Shown here one piece after another: positions 27,891 through 36,985 of a DNA stretch of 61,270 bases (its first letter is position 1; every line of letters begins with the position of its first letter). The notes beneath the pieces were generated by a model, which did no database searches, was not told the DNA's origin, and worked only from the letters and a program-made list of their open reading frames with translations. Source of the DNA: CAZMUQ01 sp964569845 (lineage in GTDB: Archaea; Thermoproteota; Bathyarchaeia; Hecatellales; Hecatellaceae). The position numbers were made by a program, and so were the translations under genes. The stretch covers positions 1 to 61,270 of the forward strand of contig CAZMUQ010000004.1 of assembly GCA_964569845.1 (NCBI GenBank), given 5' to 3'.

Positions 27891-28496
27891 CTATTTGAAG
27901 TCTATACTTTCCTCTCTTGAGCCATCAGCTGTTATAATTAAAAAGTCTACACCATCCCCACTTTGGATGTCACGTGCAACTGCAGCTTTAATACTTCTAA
28001 GAGCAAGATTTTTACCTTGCTCAATGGTTAAATCATCCTTATATTCAGCCTCTAAAATACCTGTAGCAATTTCAGCACCGGAACCAACACTAGCGTATTT
28101 ATCAGGTATAACAGAGCCTAACGGATCAAGCACATAAACATGGGAACCCTCAATATCAACTCCACCAATTATTGTTTGAGTTATTAACGGGAAAAGTCTT
28201 CTCTCAAAAAGTAAGTTTGCAATAAGTTTAGCCATAGCTCCAACACTAATAGGTCTTCTCCTCTCCAAAGCATAAATGCTTGCATAAGCCGATGCTTCCC
28301 TAACAAGTGTTTGCATATCACCAATAAGACCTGCACATGCTGCTCCAATTCTATCAGTTAACTTAAAAATCTTTTTCCCGGTTTTGCTTAAAAGAAGATA
28401 ACCATAGGTAACTCTCTTCTCAGCAGCTAAAATAACCCCATCCTTACATGCAATACCAACAGTTGTTGCTCCAGGTACTGGGTACTCACGGTACAT
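27891..28496 (-). CDS. psmB: Proteasome beta subunit (20S)
   Basis: A 201-aa N-terminal-nucleophile hydrolase. A short propeptide (MYREYPVPGA) precedes Thr11, which becomes Thr1 after autocleavage (TTVGIACKDG). Active-site Glu (AAEKRVT) and Lys (KTGKKIF) are in place, as is the SVGSGAEIATGILE segment. Beta rings form the proteolytic chamber of the 20S core. Preceded by GGGGT. No alpha subunit or PAN gene in the window. Confidence 0.95.
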   Translation of the reverse strand: MYREYPVPGATTVGIACKDGVILAAEKRVTYGYLLLSKTGKKIFKLTDRIGAACAGLIGDMQTLVREASAYASIYALERRRPISVGAMAKLIANLLFERRLFPLITQTIIGGVDIEGSHVYVLDPLGSVIPDKYASVGSGAEIATGILEAEYKDDLTIEQGKNLALRSIKAAVARDIQSGDGVDFLIITADGSREESIDFK

Positions 28497-28651
28497 TACT
28501 TTACCCCTTTAAATTAAGCCTAAGAAGATTATAAAACCTTGAACCTATAAATCTCTATCGAAAATTCATTCTTTAAATTTTTAGTCTTAACTCTACCCAG
28601 AAAAGCCTAGGCATTATTATTAGGTTAAATTTTCCTACGTGTTATGCAAAA

Positions 28652-28921
28652 CTATTTTTCCTCGATGTTAGCTAAATCTGCCAATAGCCTCCTAAGCTTC
28701 CTAAGCCTTCTTATTTTTTCTATTTTTGGGAGGTAGGGTAAGCAAAGAGGGTCATGTTCAATATTGTCAATTATTTTTAAAACCTCATCTAAGGTTAACT
28801 GTTTTGATACTATGATCCCTTTTATACTGTTAAAAACCCATTCAAGGTTAATACTTCCTTCCAAACTACTTAAATAATCTATGATATAACCTCTAACAAG
28901 CCTAACAGTTGGAGGAAACAT
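28652..28921 (-). CDS. Small hypothetical helical protein
   Basis: An 89-aa protein I do not recognise: helical, with a very basic C-terminal part (RRLRKLRRLL) and no metal motif. Codon use and length of the frame look genuine and it lies between psmB and the divergent desulfurase gene, 155 bp from psmB. The C-terminal basic helix might contact nucleic acid, but nothing firm can be said. Confidence 0.5.
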   Translation of the reverse strand: MFPPTVRLVRGYIIDYLSSLEGSINLEWVFNSIKGIIVSKQLTLDEVLKIIDNIEHDPLCLPYLPKIEKIRRLRKLRRLLADLANIEEK

Positions 28922-29080
28922 AAAGCTTAAAACTCCCTCCGAAAGAAACGAAATGGTTAAATACCACCAAATAAATTTAGCCCCAAATTTTTAAAAACTT
29001 TATTCTAAAACTTACAAAACAAAAATAGAAAGAAAATTAAACATGTTTCTAGCTTAAATCAACTATTCTGGAGATTAAAG

Positions 29081-30286
29081 ATGCTAAATGTTAAAAGGAT
29101 AAGAGAAGATTTTCCTCAGCTAAAATCTGGCATCATATATTTTGATAATGCTGCCAGCAGCCTAACACCAAAACCAGTTATAGATAAAATGCTAGAATAC
29201 TACATTGAATATCGTGCAAACATTGAAAGAGGTTTATACGAATCCTCCCAAAAAGCTAGTGAGGAGTATGAGGATGCTAGAAGAATAATCGCTAACTTTA
29301 TAGGTGCAAAATCAAAAGAGGAAATCATTTTTGTTAAAAATGCTACTGAAGGAGTAAACATAATTGCACACAGCATAAATTTTAAGAGAAACAATAAAAT
29401 TGTTACAACTCTTTTAGAACACCACTCAAATCTTTTACCATGGATACGTTGTAGCGAACTTTATGGGGTTAAAGTTGAATTTATTAAACCAACAATTGAA
29501 GGTTTCCTAAACCTCCCAGATTTTGAAAAAGCTATAAACGACCAAACAAAAATTGTAGCTGTAACACATGTTTCAAATGTTTTAGGGGTTGTATCACCAG
29601 TTAAAGAAATAACAGAAATAGCCCATAAGCATGGTGCAATGGTACTTATAGACGGAGCACAATCAACACCCCATATAAAAATAGATGTAAGCAAGATAGG
29701 TTGCGATTTTTTCACATTTTCAGGCCACAAAATGTGCGGACCCACAGGTTCAGGTGTCCTTTATGTACGCAAAGAGCTAATGGAAAGTTTAACACCAATC
29801 TATATTGGTGGGGGAACTATAGAGGCTGTTGATATTGGTAGTTATAAGCTTCTTAAAGGCCCCTCAAAATTTGAAGCTGGAACTCCTGCTATAGGTGAGG
29901 TGCTAGGATTAAAGGTTGCTGCTGAGTATTTAAAGAGAATAGGGCTTGAAAAAATAGAACAGCATGAAAAGATGCTATCTAAGAAAATTTATAATGGATT
30001 AACAAAAATACCCAATGTAGAAGTTTATGGACCAAAACCCGAATTTAAGTTAGGAGTAACCTCATTTAACATTAAAAACCTAAGTCCCCACGATTTAGCA
30101 TTAATACTCGATTCTAAAGCTAAGATTGCTGTAAGGTCAGGATTACACTGTGCTCATCCTTTAGTTAAATTTATACTGGGTAAGCCTCAGGGAACTGTAC
30201 GTGTATCAACCTATCTTTATAACACAATTGAGGAGGTAGAAAAATTTTTATCAATTATTGAGGAGGTTTCACGCTCAATAAGGTGA
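29081..30286 (+). CDS. sufS: Cysteine desulfurase, SufS-type
   Basis: A 401-aa class V aminotransferase. PLP lysine in TFSGHKMCGPTG near 222, PLP-contacting H in LLEHHSNLLPW near 117, and the catalytic Cys in the group II motif RSGLHCAHPL near 355. It releases sulfur from cysteine as a protein persulfide for Fe-S assembly. It is the first gene of a four-gene run; the next, a second desulfurase, begins 7 bp later. ATG behind GGAGATT. Confidence 0.9.
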   Translation: MLNVKRIREDFPQLKSGIIYFDNAASSLTPKPVIDKMLEYYIEYRANIERGLYESSQKASEEYEDARRIIANFIGAKSKEEIIFVKNATEGVNIIAHSINFKRNNKIVTTLLEHHSNLLPWIRCSELYGVKVEFIKPTIEGFLNLPDFEKAINDQTKIVAVTHVSNVLGVVSPVKEITEIAHKHGAMVLIDGAQSTPHIKIDVSKIGCDFFTFSGHKMCGPTGSGVLYVRKELMESLTPIYIGGGTIEAVDIGSYKLLKGPSKFEAGTPAIGEVLGLKVAAEYLKRIGLEKIEQHEKMLSKKIYNGLTKIPNVEVYGPKPEFKLGVTSFNIKNLSPHDLALILDSKAKIAVRSGLHCAHPLVKFILGKPQGTVRVSTYLYNTIEEVEKFLSIIEEVSRSIR

Positions 30287-30293
30287 TAATCAA

Positions 30294-31508
30294 ATGTCAT
30301 TTGAAAGTGTTAAAGATATTCTTAAGGCACACGAAGGACTTAAGAAGGAGGTTTATCTTGACTTAGAGAATTCTAGCCCTGTCTTTCCAGAGGTTGTTGA
30401 AGAAATGCTACCATATTTCAGTTTAAAAAGTTATGGTAATCCTACTATTACCCATAAGTATGGTTGGGAAGCTTATGAAGTAATCATGGAAACTTCTAAG
30501 CTTATTTCAAGCTTTATAGGCGCATCATCCCCTGAAGAAATTAACTTTATGAATAGCGAGGTTGAAGCAAATAATGTTGCACTAATAGGTGGAGTTTTGG
30601 CTAATAAAGGAAAGGGAAAAAAGGTTATCATATCTAATAGTGAGCCAGTAACCATAGACCTTATTGCTCAAATGTTAAGTGAAAAAGGATTTCAGGTAGT
30701 TAAGATTCCGGTTGATAGGGAAGGTTTTGTACAACAGGATAAGCTATTAAAAAGTGTAGATAGGGACACTATTCTTATAAGTATTGCAATGGTAAACCCT
30801 GAAATTGGGACAATCCAACCCTTAAAAAGTATAGTTGAAGCTGTTAAAGATAAAAATCCAAACTTAATTTTCCATACAGATGCTTCAGATGCTTATGGCA
30901 AAGTAGATTTTAATGTTAAAAATTTAGGAATAGACTTAGCAACTATAAGTAGTTATAAAATTCAAGGTCCAAGAGGCGTAGGAGTCTTGTATGTTAGAGA
31001 AGGTGTTAAAGTTAAACGCTTAATTGAAGGCCCCCTTGGAACACAGCAGCTTTGGCCTGGTATTGAAAATACTCCAATGATTGTTGGCTTTAGGAAGGCT
31101 TCAGAAATATGTTTTAAAAATTTTAGAGAGGATATTTGGCAAATGAAGTATTTAAGAGATAAGCTTATTAAAGGTATACTTGAAGAAGTTGAAGATACCA
31201 TCTTAAATGGTCCTTACGGAGATAAAAGAGCGCCGGATAATGTTAATATCAGCTTTTTACATTGTGAAGGTGAATCATTAACGATAGAGTTAAGTTTAAG
31301 AGGGGTATATGTTTCTAGCGGAAGTGCATGTACAAGAAGAATGCTCCAACCAAGCCACATACTTATTGCTATAGGGAGAAAATTTGAAGAAGCTCACGGA
31401 AGCATTCTAATGAAGATTAGCAGGAGACATACCGAGGAAGACATAGATTACGTACTAACTCAGCTACCAGAAGCAGTTAAAAGGTTAAGGTCAATAAGCC
31501 CGGTATAA
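30294..31508 (+). CDS. iscS: Cysteine desulfurase, NifS/IscS-type
   Basis: A 404-aa second desulfurase, distinct from its neighbour. PLP lysine in ISSYKIQGPRGVG near 222; the catalytic Cys lies in SSGSACTRR near 340, the long flexible loop of group I enzymes. The usual HK before the loop is YK here (SSYKIQG), still giving the Schiff-base Lys. It is 21 bp upstream of iscU, so it is the likely sulfur donor for that scaffold. Confidence 0.88.
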   Translation: MSFESVKDILKAHEGLKKEVYLDLENSSPVFPEVVEEMLPYFSLKSYGNPTITHKYGWEAYEVIMETSKLISSFIGASSPEEINFMNSEVEANNVALIGGVLANKGKGKKVIISNSEPVTIDLIAQMLSEKGFQVVKIPVDREGFVQQDKLLKSVDRDTILISIAMVNPEIGTIQPLKSIVEAVKDKNPNLIFHTDASDAYGKVDFNVKNLGIDLATISSYKIQGPRGVGVLYVREGVKVKRLIEGPLGTQQLWPGIENTPMIVGFRKASEICFKNFREDIWQMKYLRDKLIKGILEEVEDTILNGPYGDKRAPDNVNISFLHCEGESLTIELSLRGVYVSSGSACTRRMLQPSHILIAIGRKFEEAHGSILMKISRRHTEEDIDYVLTQLPEAVKRLRSISPV

Positions 31509-31529
31509 AGAAGGGGGTTTTATAAAAAA

Positions 31530-32021
31530 TTGTCCAGAGTACCATTACCATATAACCCTAAAATACTTGAGCTATTTAGAAACCCCAAAAATGCAGGTAA
31601 AATGGATGATGCAACAGTATCCGCTACTGCAGGTAGCCCTACATGTGGAGATATGATAACAATCTACCTGAAGATAGATGAAGAAAAGAACGTTGTAGAG
31701 CAAGCATCATTTGAAAGTTACGGTTGTGCAGCTAACATTGCAACAGCAAGTATACTTACAGAAATGATTAAAGGTAAAAGTCTAGCTGATGCATGGAAAA
31801 TAGGCTGGAAAGATGTTATTAAAGAGGTTGGAGGCTTACCATCAGTAAAATTTCACTGTGGAATATTGGCTGCTGGTGCCTTAAAAAGAGCTATAAGACA
31901 GTACTATGATAAAAAGGGTTTTACGCCTGAATGGCTTCCCAAAAATTTAACTACAGAAGAAAAACATGCATTAGAGGAAGAAGAATTAGCCAAAATTCTC
32001 TCGAAAAAGATGGAAACCTAA
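31530..32021 (+). CDS. iscU: Fe-S cluster scaffold IscU/NifU-N
   Basis: A 163-aa scaffold with the three ligand cysteines in family positions: SPTCGDMI (Cys36 area), ESYGCAANIATAS and VKFHCGILAAGALKRAI. It accepts sulfur from the desulfurase and iron to build 2Fe-2S/4Fe-4S clusters. A C-terminal tail of about 35 residues (from EWLPKNLTTEEK) goes beyond minimal IscU. TTG start behind GGGGGTT. Confidence 0.92.
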   Translation: MSRVPLPYNPKILELFRNPKNAGKMDDATVSATAGSPTCGDMITIYLKIDEEKNVVEQASFESYGCAANIATASILTEMIKGKSLADAWKIGWKDVIKEVGGLPSVKFHCGILAAGALKRAIRQYYDKKGFTPEWLPKNLTTEEKHALEEEELAKILSKKMET

Positions 32022-32034
32022 AGGTGTTCCGTAT

Positions 32035-32304
32035 TTGCGTGAAAAATTTAAAGATTATGTTAAAAGTATTGAAGTAGCATGCGGAACTACAGGAGAATAT
32101 GTTACTTTACTCAAATATGACAAACAAAAAGAGGCGGTTGAAAAAATAATCAGTAAAGGTAAAGTTATCAGCAATATTTCAGGTGTACTGGTAAAAGTTA
32201 ACTATAAGGACAAAGAGCTCAGTATTAGCGGTGGAAAAATTCTAATTAAAAGTGCCCAAAGTATAGAGGAAGTTAAAAATCTGCTAAATGAGCTTTTAGA
32301 TTAA
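32035..32304 (+). CDS. Small hypothetical protein at the end of the isc operon
   Basis: An 89-aa protein starting at TTG 32035 behind AAAGGTG, 13 bp after iscU. It has a single Cys in SIEVACGTTGEYVTLL and alternating beta/alpha segments; I recognise no family. Position after two desulfurases and the scaffold suggests an accessory role in Fe-S assembly or sulfur relay, perhaps using that Cys, but this is guilt by association. It converges on ncsA with a 4-bp gap. Confidence 0.65.
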   Translation: MREKFKDYVKSIEVACGTTGEYVTLLKYDKQKEAVEKIISKGKVISNISGVLVKVNYKDKELSISGGKILIKSAQSIEEVKNLLNELLD

Positions 32305-32308
32305 GATA

Positions 32309-33247
32309 TTACGTGTGCTGCATATTTTTTAAGATAGATTTTATCTCAATAATTCTTCTGCAACTTCCACAAATTTTGGTTGAAGCAGGAAAACCGCAAA
32401 TTTCACATGTAGTAAAAACTTTCTCCTTTTCTTTCTCCTCTAAAATTGGAATTAGCTTCTTTAGAAAAACTGAAAGAAGCTGATACTTAAAACTTGGATT
32501 TTCTTTTGAAAAAATTTCTAAAAGTTTTTTCCTTTTTAAAAGCCTTGAGCCAACAACATGAGGGCACTCTACCTCCCTAACAGGGAGGTTATTAAATAAA
32601 GCATACAAAGCTATTTCACTTTCTGGTATCCTAAAAAGAGGCTTAACCTTTTTTACAAGTTTTGGATGGAAAGGTAAGATAACTGGTTTTAACTTAATAA
32701 GTTGTTCAAAGTTTCCAGCTAAAAAATTTGAAAACATAATTTCAACTAAATCATCTAGATTATGGCCTGTTGCTAAAACATCTACACCGATTTTTTCCGC
32801 TACTTCATTAAAAACTTGTCTTTTTATTATCCCACAAACTGAGCATAACTTTCTTTTATACCTAGTTTTTTTAAAATCATCTATGCTAAAACTTTTCTCC
32901 TTCCTTAAATCATAAACAAAAAGGTCTAAATCAAGCATTTTTGTTATTTCCTCAGCTTTTTTTAAGCAATTTTCAGAATAATTTTCTATTCCAAGGTTTA
33001 TATGGAAAGGTATAAAATCAACATCTGGAAATGCTTTTTTTAAGGTATAAAGCAAAACTGCACTATCTTTTCCACCTGAAATAGCCACACCAACCCTATC
33101 ATCTAAATTAAACATTTTATACTTTTCAATAGTCTCTTTTACCCTTTTTAAAAGAAAAGCATTAAAACATTTCTTACAATAATAAAGCTTTGCATAAGGA
33201 ATCCATACAGATGCTTCCTCAACTAAACATTTATAGCATTTAACCAT
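32309..33247 (-). CDS. ncsA: tRNA 2-thiolation ATPase NcsA/TtuA-like
   Basis: A 312-aa PP-loop enzyme of the TtcA/TtuA/Ncs6 group (TIGR00269-like). N-terminal zinc finger (CYKC...CKKC), PP-loop AISGGKDSAV near 55, Fe-S/catalytic cysteines in CSVCG near 140 and VECPHVVG near 225, C-terminal zinc finger CEICG...CGSC near 285. It adenylates and thiolates U34 or U54 of tRNAs using sulfur from a carrier protein. It lies tail to tail with the isc operon, which could supply its sulfur or clusters. Confidence 0.9.
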   Translation of the reverse strand: MVKCYKCLVEEASVWIPYAKLYYCKKCFNAFLLKRVKETIEKYKMFNLDDRVGVAISGGKDSAVLLYTLKKAFPDVDFIPFHINLGIENYSENCLKKAEEITKMLDLDLFVYDLRKEKSFSIDDFKKTRYKRKLCSVCGIIKRQVFNEVAEKIGVDVLATGHNLDDLVEIMFSNFLAGNFEQLIKLKPVILPFHPKLVKKVKPLFRIPESEIALYALFNNLPVREVECPHVVGSRLLKRKKLLEIFSKENPSFKYQLLSVFLKKLIPILEEKEKEKVFTTCEICGFPASTKICGSCRRIIEIKSILKNMQHT

Positions 33248-33287
33248 TAAGCATCCCCGGATATTGATGAGATCGGAAATTTTCTAA

Positions 33288-33530
33288 TTAAAATTGTATA
33301 TCTTTTGATGAAAGGTAAGCTTTTGCACAATGCTCACAGCAAAAAGCTAATTCTTTATCATCAACTTTAACTTTTACTGGTTTTTCAAATATTGTTTTAC
33401 CGCATGATTCACATTTCAATATTTTCTCGCCTCCTTTAAATTTTAATCTTTTCCTTATTTGAGTATAAGCTATAAGCCCTAACAAGATTAAAAAGCTTAA
33501 ATCTTCAATCATATCCAACCAACCAAGCAA
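33288..33530 (-). CDS. Membrane-anchored TRASH/YHS-like metal-binding protein
   Basis: An 80-aa protein: one membrane span (about residues 9-26), then a Cys-rich domain with CESCGKTI and CCEHC about 20 residues later, a TRASH/YHS-like arrangement used for soft metals (Cu, Hg, Zn). Its start overlaps the end of the upstream permease gene by 22 bp, so the two work together, probably as sensor or metal chaperone for the exporter. Confidence 0.75.
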   Translation of the reverse strand: MLGWLDMIEDLSFLILLGLIAYTQIRKRLKFKGGEKILKCESCGKTIFEKPVKVKVDDKELAFCCEHCAKAYLSSKDIQF

Positions 33531-34456
33531 AAACCATATGCAATAAAAACTGTGAAAAAGATTATTGAGGAAACATAAAGTATTGCTGTTCTTTTGCCCA
33601 TAACTTTCCCGATTACTAAGATTGTTGAAAGATTTGTTGCTGGACCTGCCACAAGAAAAACTAGTCCTGCAGCAAGATGCATACCTTTAGCCGCCATTGC
33701 TGCAACAAATGGAACAGAAGCCGTGGAGCAAATATACATGGGTGTTCCGATTAAAACCATTATAAAGAGTGGAAGAAGACCTTTACCAAGATAATTCTCA
33801 ATAATTGTTTCAGGTATAAGAGAAGCAACAATTCCAGCTGTAAGTAAACCAATTAAAATGTAAACTCCAACATCATCAACCATTTCAATGAATCCGTAAT
33901 GAAACATTTCCCTAAATTTTTCTTTCAAGCTTGAATTTCCCGGATTTTTTGAATTCTCACATAAAGCACACTTATTGCTAACCTCAGCTATTCTAAAGTT
34001 TACCTTACCAGTTTTTTTAACTTCCCCTTTTTCTAGAAGAAACAGTGCAAGCATCCCCGTTAAGAAAGCCACACCAAAACATGTTACTATTTCTGCAATA
34101 GTAAACTTCCAACCAAGCATACCTACAGAAATCATTATGGTTGTAACCGTTGTTGCAGGTGTAGATATAAAAAAAGCTAAAGTTGATGCTTTAGATACAC
34201 CTTGACGGTAAAGCCCAATACCTGTGGGAATAACACCGCAAGAACATAAAGGTAGAGGTATACCCAGTAAAGTTGCCATGAAAATAGATCTAAAACTACC
34301 TTTCCCGAGATATTTATAAAGAAAATCTGAGGGGATGAAAACTTTAAGAAAACCTGCAAAGAGAAAACCTAAAATAAGCCAAAATGAAGCTTCCCTACCA
34401 TAATTAAGGGTGTTAACTATTATTTCGGCTAAAATTTTAGTAAAATCATTTAACAT
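33509..34456 (-). CDS. Permease of the SO_0444/ArsP-like (COG0701) family, probable metal(loid) exporter
   Basis: A 315-aa membrane protein with about eight spans in two repeated halves. Diagnostic motif LGIPLPLCSCGVIP near 64 and the mirrored IGTPMYICSTASVPF near 235; a cytosolic loop holds KCALCENS, a Cys pair. Family members export copper, zinc, mercury or organoarsenicals. The overlapping TRASH-like gene supports a soft-metal substrate. ATG start behind GGAGG. Confidence 0.82.
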   Translation of the reverse strand: MLNDFTKILAEIIVNTLNYGREASFWLILGFLFAGFLKVFIPSDFLYKYLGKGSFRSIFMATLLGIPLPLCSCGVIPTGIGLYRQGVSKASTLAFFISTPATTVTTIMISVGMLGWKFTIAEIVTCFGVAFLTGMLALFLLEKGEVKKTGKVNFRIAEVSNKCALCENSKNPGNSSLKEKFREMFHYGFIEMVDDVGVYILIGLLTAGIVASLIPETIIENYLGKGLLPLFIMVLIGTPMYICSTASVPFVAAMAAKGMHLAAGLVFLVAGPATNLSTILVIGKVMGKRTAILYVSSIIFFTVFIAYGFCLVGWI

Positions 34457-34491
34457 TTAAATTAAACCTCCAAAAATAGAGTCAAATACAC

Positions 34492-35322
34492 CTAACTTTT
34501 AGTTTCCCACCCTTTAAACTGATAATCAAAACTCCCCGACCTATAACCTTCCAAGTCTAACGTTATAAATTTAAAGCCAAGCCTCCTTAATTTGCTGATA
34601 ACATCATCCACGGATTTTTCGTTACTTAAAAACACTTTATAATCCTTTTTTTCAATTTCTATTCGTGCTAGCTCACCATGATCCCTAACTCTAACAACAT
34701 TTAACCCTAATTTAGCTTTAATGTAGGATTCAGCTTTATCAACACGTTTTAACTTATCTAAGCTTAATTTAATCCAATATGGAAACCTTGATGCTAAACA
34801 TGCACTTGAAGGTTTATTGTAAACTGATAACCTAAGATTTTTTGCAAGTCTTCTAATCAACATTTTTCCTAAACCATGCTCTAAAAATGGGCTATAAATG
34901 TTCTCCTCCTTTAAAGCCAGAAGCCCAGGCCTATATTCACCTGCATCATCAAGGTTTGTTCCATCCATAACGACATTAAAATTCTTTTTTATTGCTATCT
35001 TTTTGAGCACTTTAAAACGAAACTTTTTACAGATATAGCAACGGTTTGGCGGGTTTTTAACAAAATCTTTTAACCTAAGCTCATTTAATTTAACTACCAA
35101 ATGCCTTATACCTATTTCTTTTGCAACTCTTTTTGCATTTGTAATCTCCCCATACGGAAGAAGTGGTGAATTAATGGTTACAGCTAAGGCTCTATTTTTT
35201 AATGCTTTATAAGCTAATGCAGCAGCAACAGAAGAATCGACACCACCAGAAAAAGCTACAATAACACTCCCCTTTTTCTTAATTTCTTCAGTAAGAGAAT
35301 TCACCAATTTCTTAATGCTCAT
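34492..35322 (-). CDS. larE: LarE-like ATP-dependent sulfur transferase
   Basis: A 276-aa PP-loop protein. AFSGGVDSSVAAALA near 25 binds ATP; CYICKK near 103 and the sacrificial-Cys motif SSACLASRFPY near 165 match LarE, which donates sulfur to pyridine biscarboxylate to build the nickel-pincer cofactor. LarB and LarC are not in the window, so another sulfur acceptor is possible. Its ATG overlaps the end of the HD remnant upstream (ATGA). Confidence 0.85.
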   Translation of the reverse strand: MSIKKLVNSLTEEIKKKGSVIVAFSGGVDSSVAAALAYKALKNRALAVTINSPLLPYGEITNAKRVAKEIGIRHLVVKLNELRLKDFVKNPPNRCYICKKFRFKVLKKIAIKKNFNVVMDGTNLDDAGEYRPGLLALKEENIYSPFLEHGLGKMLIRRLAKNLRLSVYNKPSSACLASRFPYWIKLSLDKLKRVDKAESYIKAKLGLNVVRVRDHGELARIEIEKKDYKVFLSNEKSVDDVISKLRRLGFKFITLDLEGYRSGSFDYQFKGWETKS

Positions 35323-35719
35323 TTATGCTTTATTCCCCTAGCTTTTTTAAGTTCATTAAGTAAAAGAAGAAAGAAATCTATCCTTAGTGAATTAATGTTT
35401 TCTTCAGCACTTTGCCACAAATCTTTAAAAAATTTTCTTGGATAACCTATGCTTTCATAATCTAAAAAACTATCAGCAGCTTTAACGATTTTTGCTTCAA
35501 TACTTTCTTTTTTAAGGTCCTTAAACATTTGTTGATAACTTAACCTTAGCTTGTGTAAAGGCAAATCATTAAGCATAAATCTTTACGCCTCACTTATAAT
35601 TCTTTCCTTCAACTTTTTTCCATTACTAATAAGTCATGCAGTATAGACATTTTTATAGCCTTTTCACCATCAAAAATTAGGAGCCTACCTACTAATGGTT
35701 CTCCTATACCAGTTATAGG
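35319..35719 (-). pseudogene. HD-domain phosphohydrolase pseudogene
   Basis: The region encodes two pieces of a YfbR-like HD hydrolase. The upstream piece (35719-35609) reads KAIKMSILHDLL, the HD motif helix, and stops at a TGA right after an A6 run. Shifting frame there gives KKLKERIISEA, then a TAA. The downstream piece, an 85-aa open frame (35576-35319), has SIEAKIVKAADSFLDYE, the usual C-terminal Asp helix. The N-terminal third is missing where the neighbouring methyltransferase gene ends. Truncation, a frameshift and a stop mark it as decayed; the last ORF may still be translated and coupled to larE. Confidence 0.6.
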
Positions 35720-35736
35720 TTAAAAAACCAATCCTT

Positions 35737-36876
35737 TTAAGGAATTTTACATTTAAAAACTTTTGTTGGAAGATTTCCATGCATAACAGTTTTTTCTTCA
35801 ACATCTTGAACATTAAGTTCTTTTAAAACACTTTCAAACTCAACCCATGCATTAGTAATCAAGGTTAACGTTGTATTTTCTGAAATTTCTTTTACAGAGA
35901 ATAGGAAATCCTTGTAAAGTTTTTCTATAGCTCTCCTTCTTAGGCTTCTTACACCGTAGGGAGGATTAACTATGACATGTTCAGGGTTAAAATTAACATA
36001 CTTTTTTAGTTTTCTAGCATCACCAAGAATAAAAACTATATCATCATAAACACCAGCAGATTTAGCATTCATTACTGCTCCATTTAAATGTTTAGAAGAA
36101 ATGTCAATACCATAAACCTTTAAATTTTCAACCTTCTTCTTCCTAAACTTCTCACATATTTTTTCATATTCTTCTTTATCAAAAAATTTTAACTTAAAAA
36201 ATGCAAAATCATGTTTAAAGCTATTTAGGGGCTTTTGCTTAGCCATTAAAGCAGCTTCTATAGGTATTGTTCCGCCACCACACATAGGATCTAAAAGAGC
36301 TTGATTAAATTTCCAACCACTATACCTTATAAGGCAACATGCCAAACTTGTTTTTAATGCTGCTGGATGACTATAAACCCTATAACCACGTCTATGTAAA
36401 GATTCCCCTGTTGTATTCAAACCTAAGATAAATTTTGAATTTTTAACAAGAGCATAAAACTCTACATCAGGATTTTTAAGGTTAACTTTTAACCTTACAT
36501 TGTATGCTTCTAAAAAGCTTTCTATAATTGCTTTACCCACAATAGCTGCAACATCAAGGCTTGTAAAAGTATGAAAACCATGCCTTTCAGCTCTAACAGC
36601 AAAAGATTGGTTTGGATTTATAATCCAACCGTAGTCGATTCTTCTAGTTTCACGATAGATGTCATCCAAATTTTTAAACTTTAAAATTCCTAAAACAAGG
36701 AAAACTTTATGGAGACACCTACCATTAAGGTTTAATACATAAATAGCATTAAGATTTGAGCTAAAGAAAACTTTTCCAACATCAGGTTCAACTTTAACAC
36801 CTAAAATCTCCTCAATTTCTCCTGCAGCAATATCTTCAAAACCTGTTATAGTTGTAGCCATAAAGTTAAAATTCAT
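35737..36876 (-). CDS. THUMP-domain RNA methyltransferase (Trm14/RlmL-like)
   Basis: A 379-aa class I methyltransferase. N-terminal ferredoxin-like and THUMP domains (about 1-165) are followed by a Rossmann core with SAM motif LLDPMCGGGTIPIEAA near 190, YGIDISSKHL near 255 and catalytic NPPYG near 305. The N-P-P-Y signature indicates N2-guanosine methylation, as in tRNA m2G6 (Trm14) or m2G10 enzymes; the exact site is not decidable. ATG 36861 is an alternative start. Confidence 0.85.
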   Translation of the reverse strand: MNFNFMATTITGFEDIAAGEIEEILGVKVEPDVGKVFFSSNLNAIYVLNLNGRCLHKVFLVLGILKFKNLDDIYRETRRIDYGWIINPNQSFAVRAERHGFHTFTSLDVAAIVGKAIIESFLEAYNVRLKVNLKNPDVEFYALVKNSKFILGLNTTGESLHRRGYRVYSHPAALKTSLACCLIRYSGWKFNQALLDPMCGGGTIPIEAALMAKQKPLNSFKHDFAFFKLKFFDKEEYEKICEKFRKKKVENLKVYGIDISSKHLNGAVMNAKSAGVYDDIVFILGDARKLKKYVNFNPEHVIVNPPYGVRSLRRRAIEKLYKDFLFSVKEISENTTLTLITNAWVEFESVLKELNVQDVEEKTVMHGNLPTKVFKCKIP

Positions 36877-36985
36877 GGAAAAAACCTCTGCAAGGCTAAA
36901 CTTTAGATTTAAAGGTAAATGTTAAATTTAATGTTCACCCAATTAGAATATAACAATAAAAGATAAGGATTTTATGGTAGGTTTT

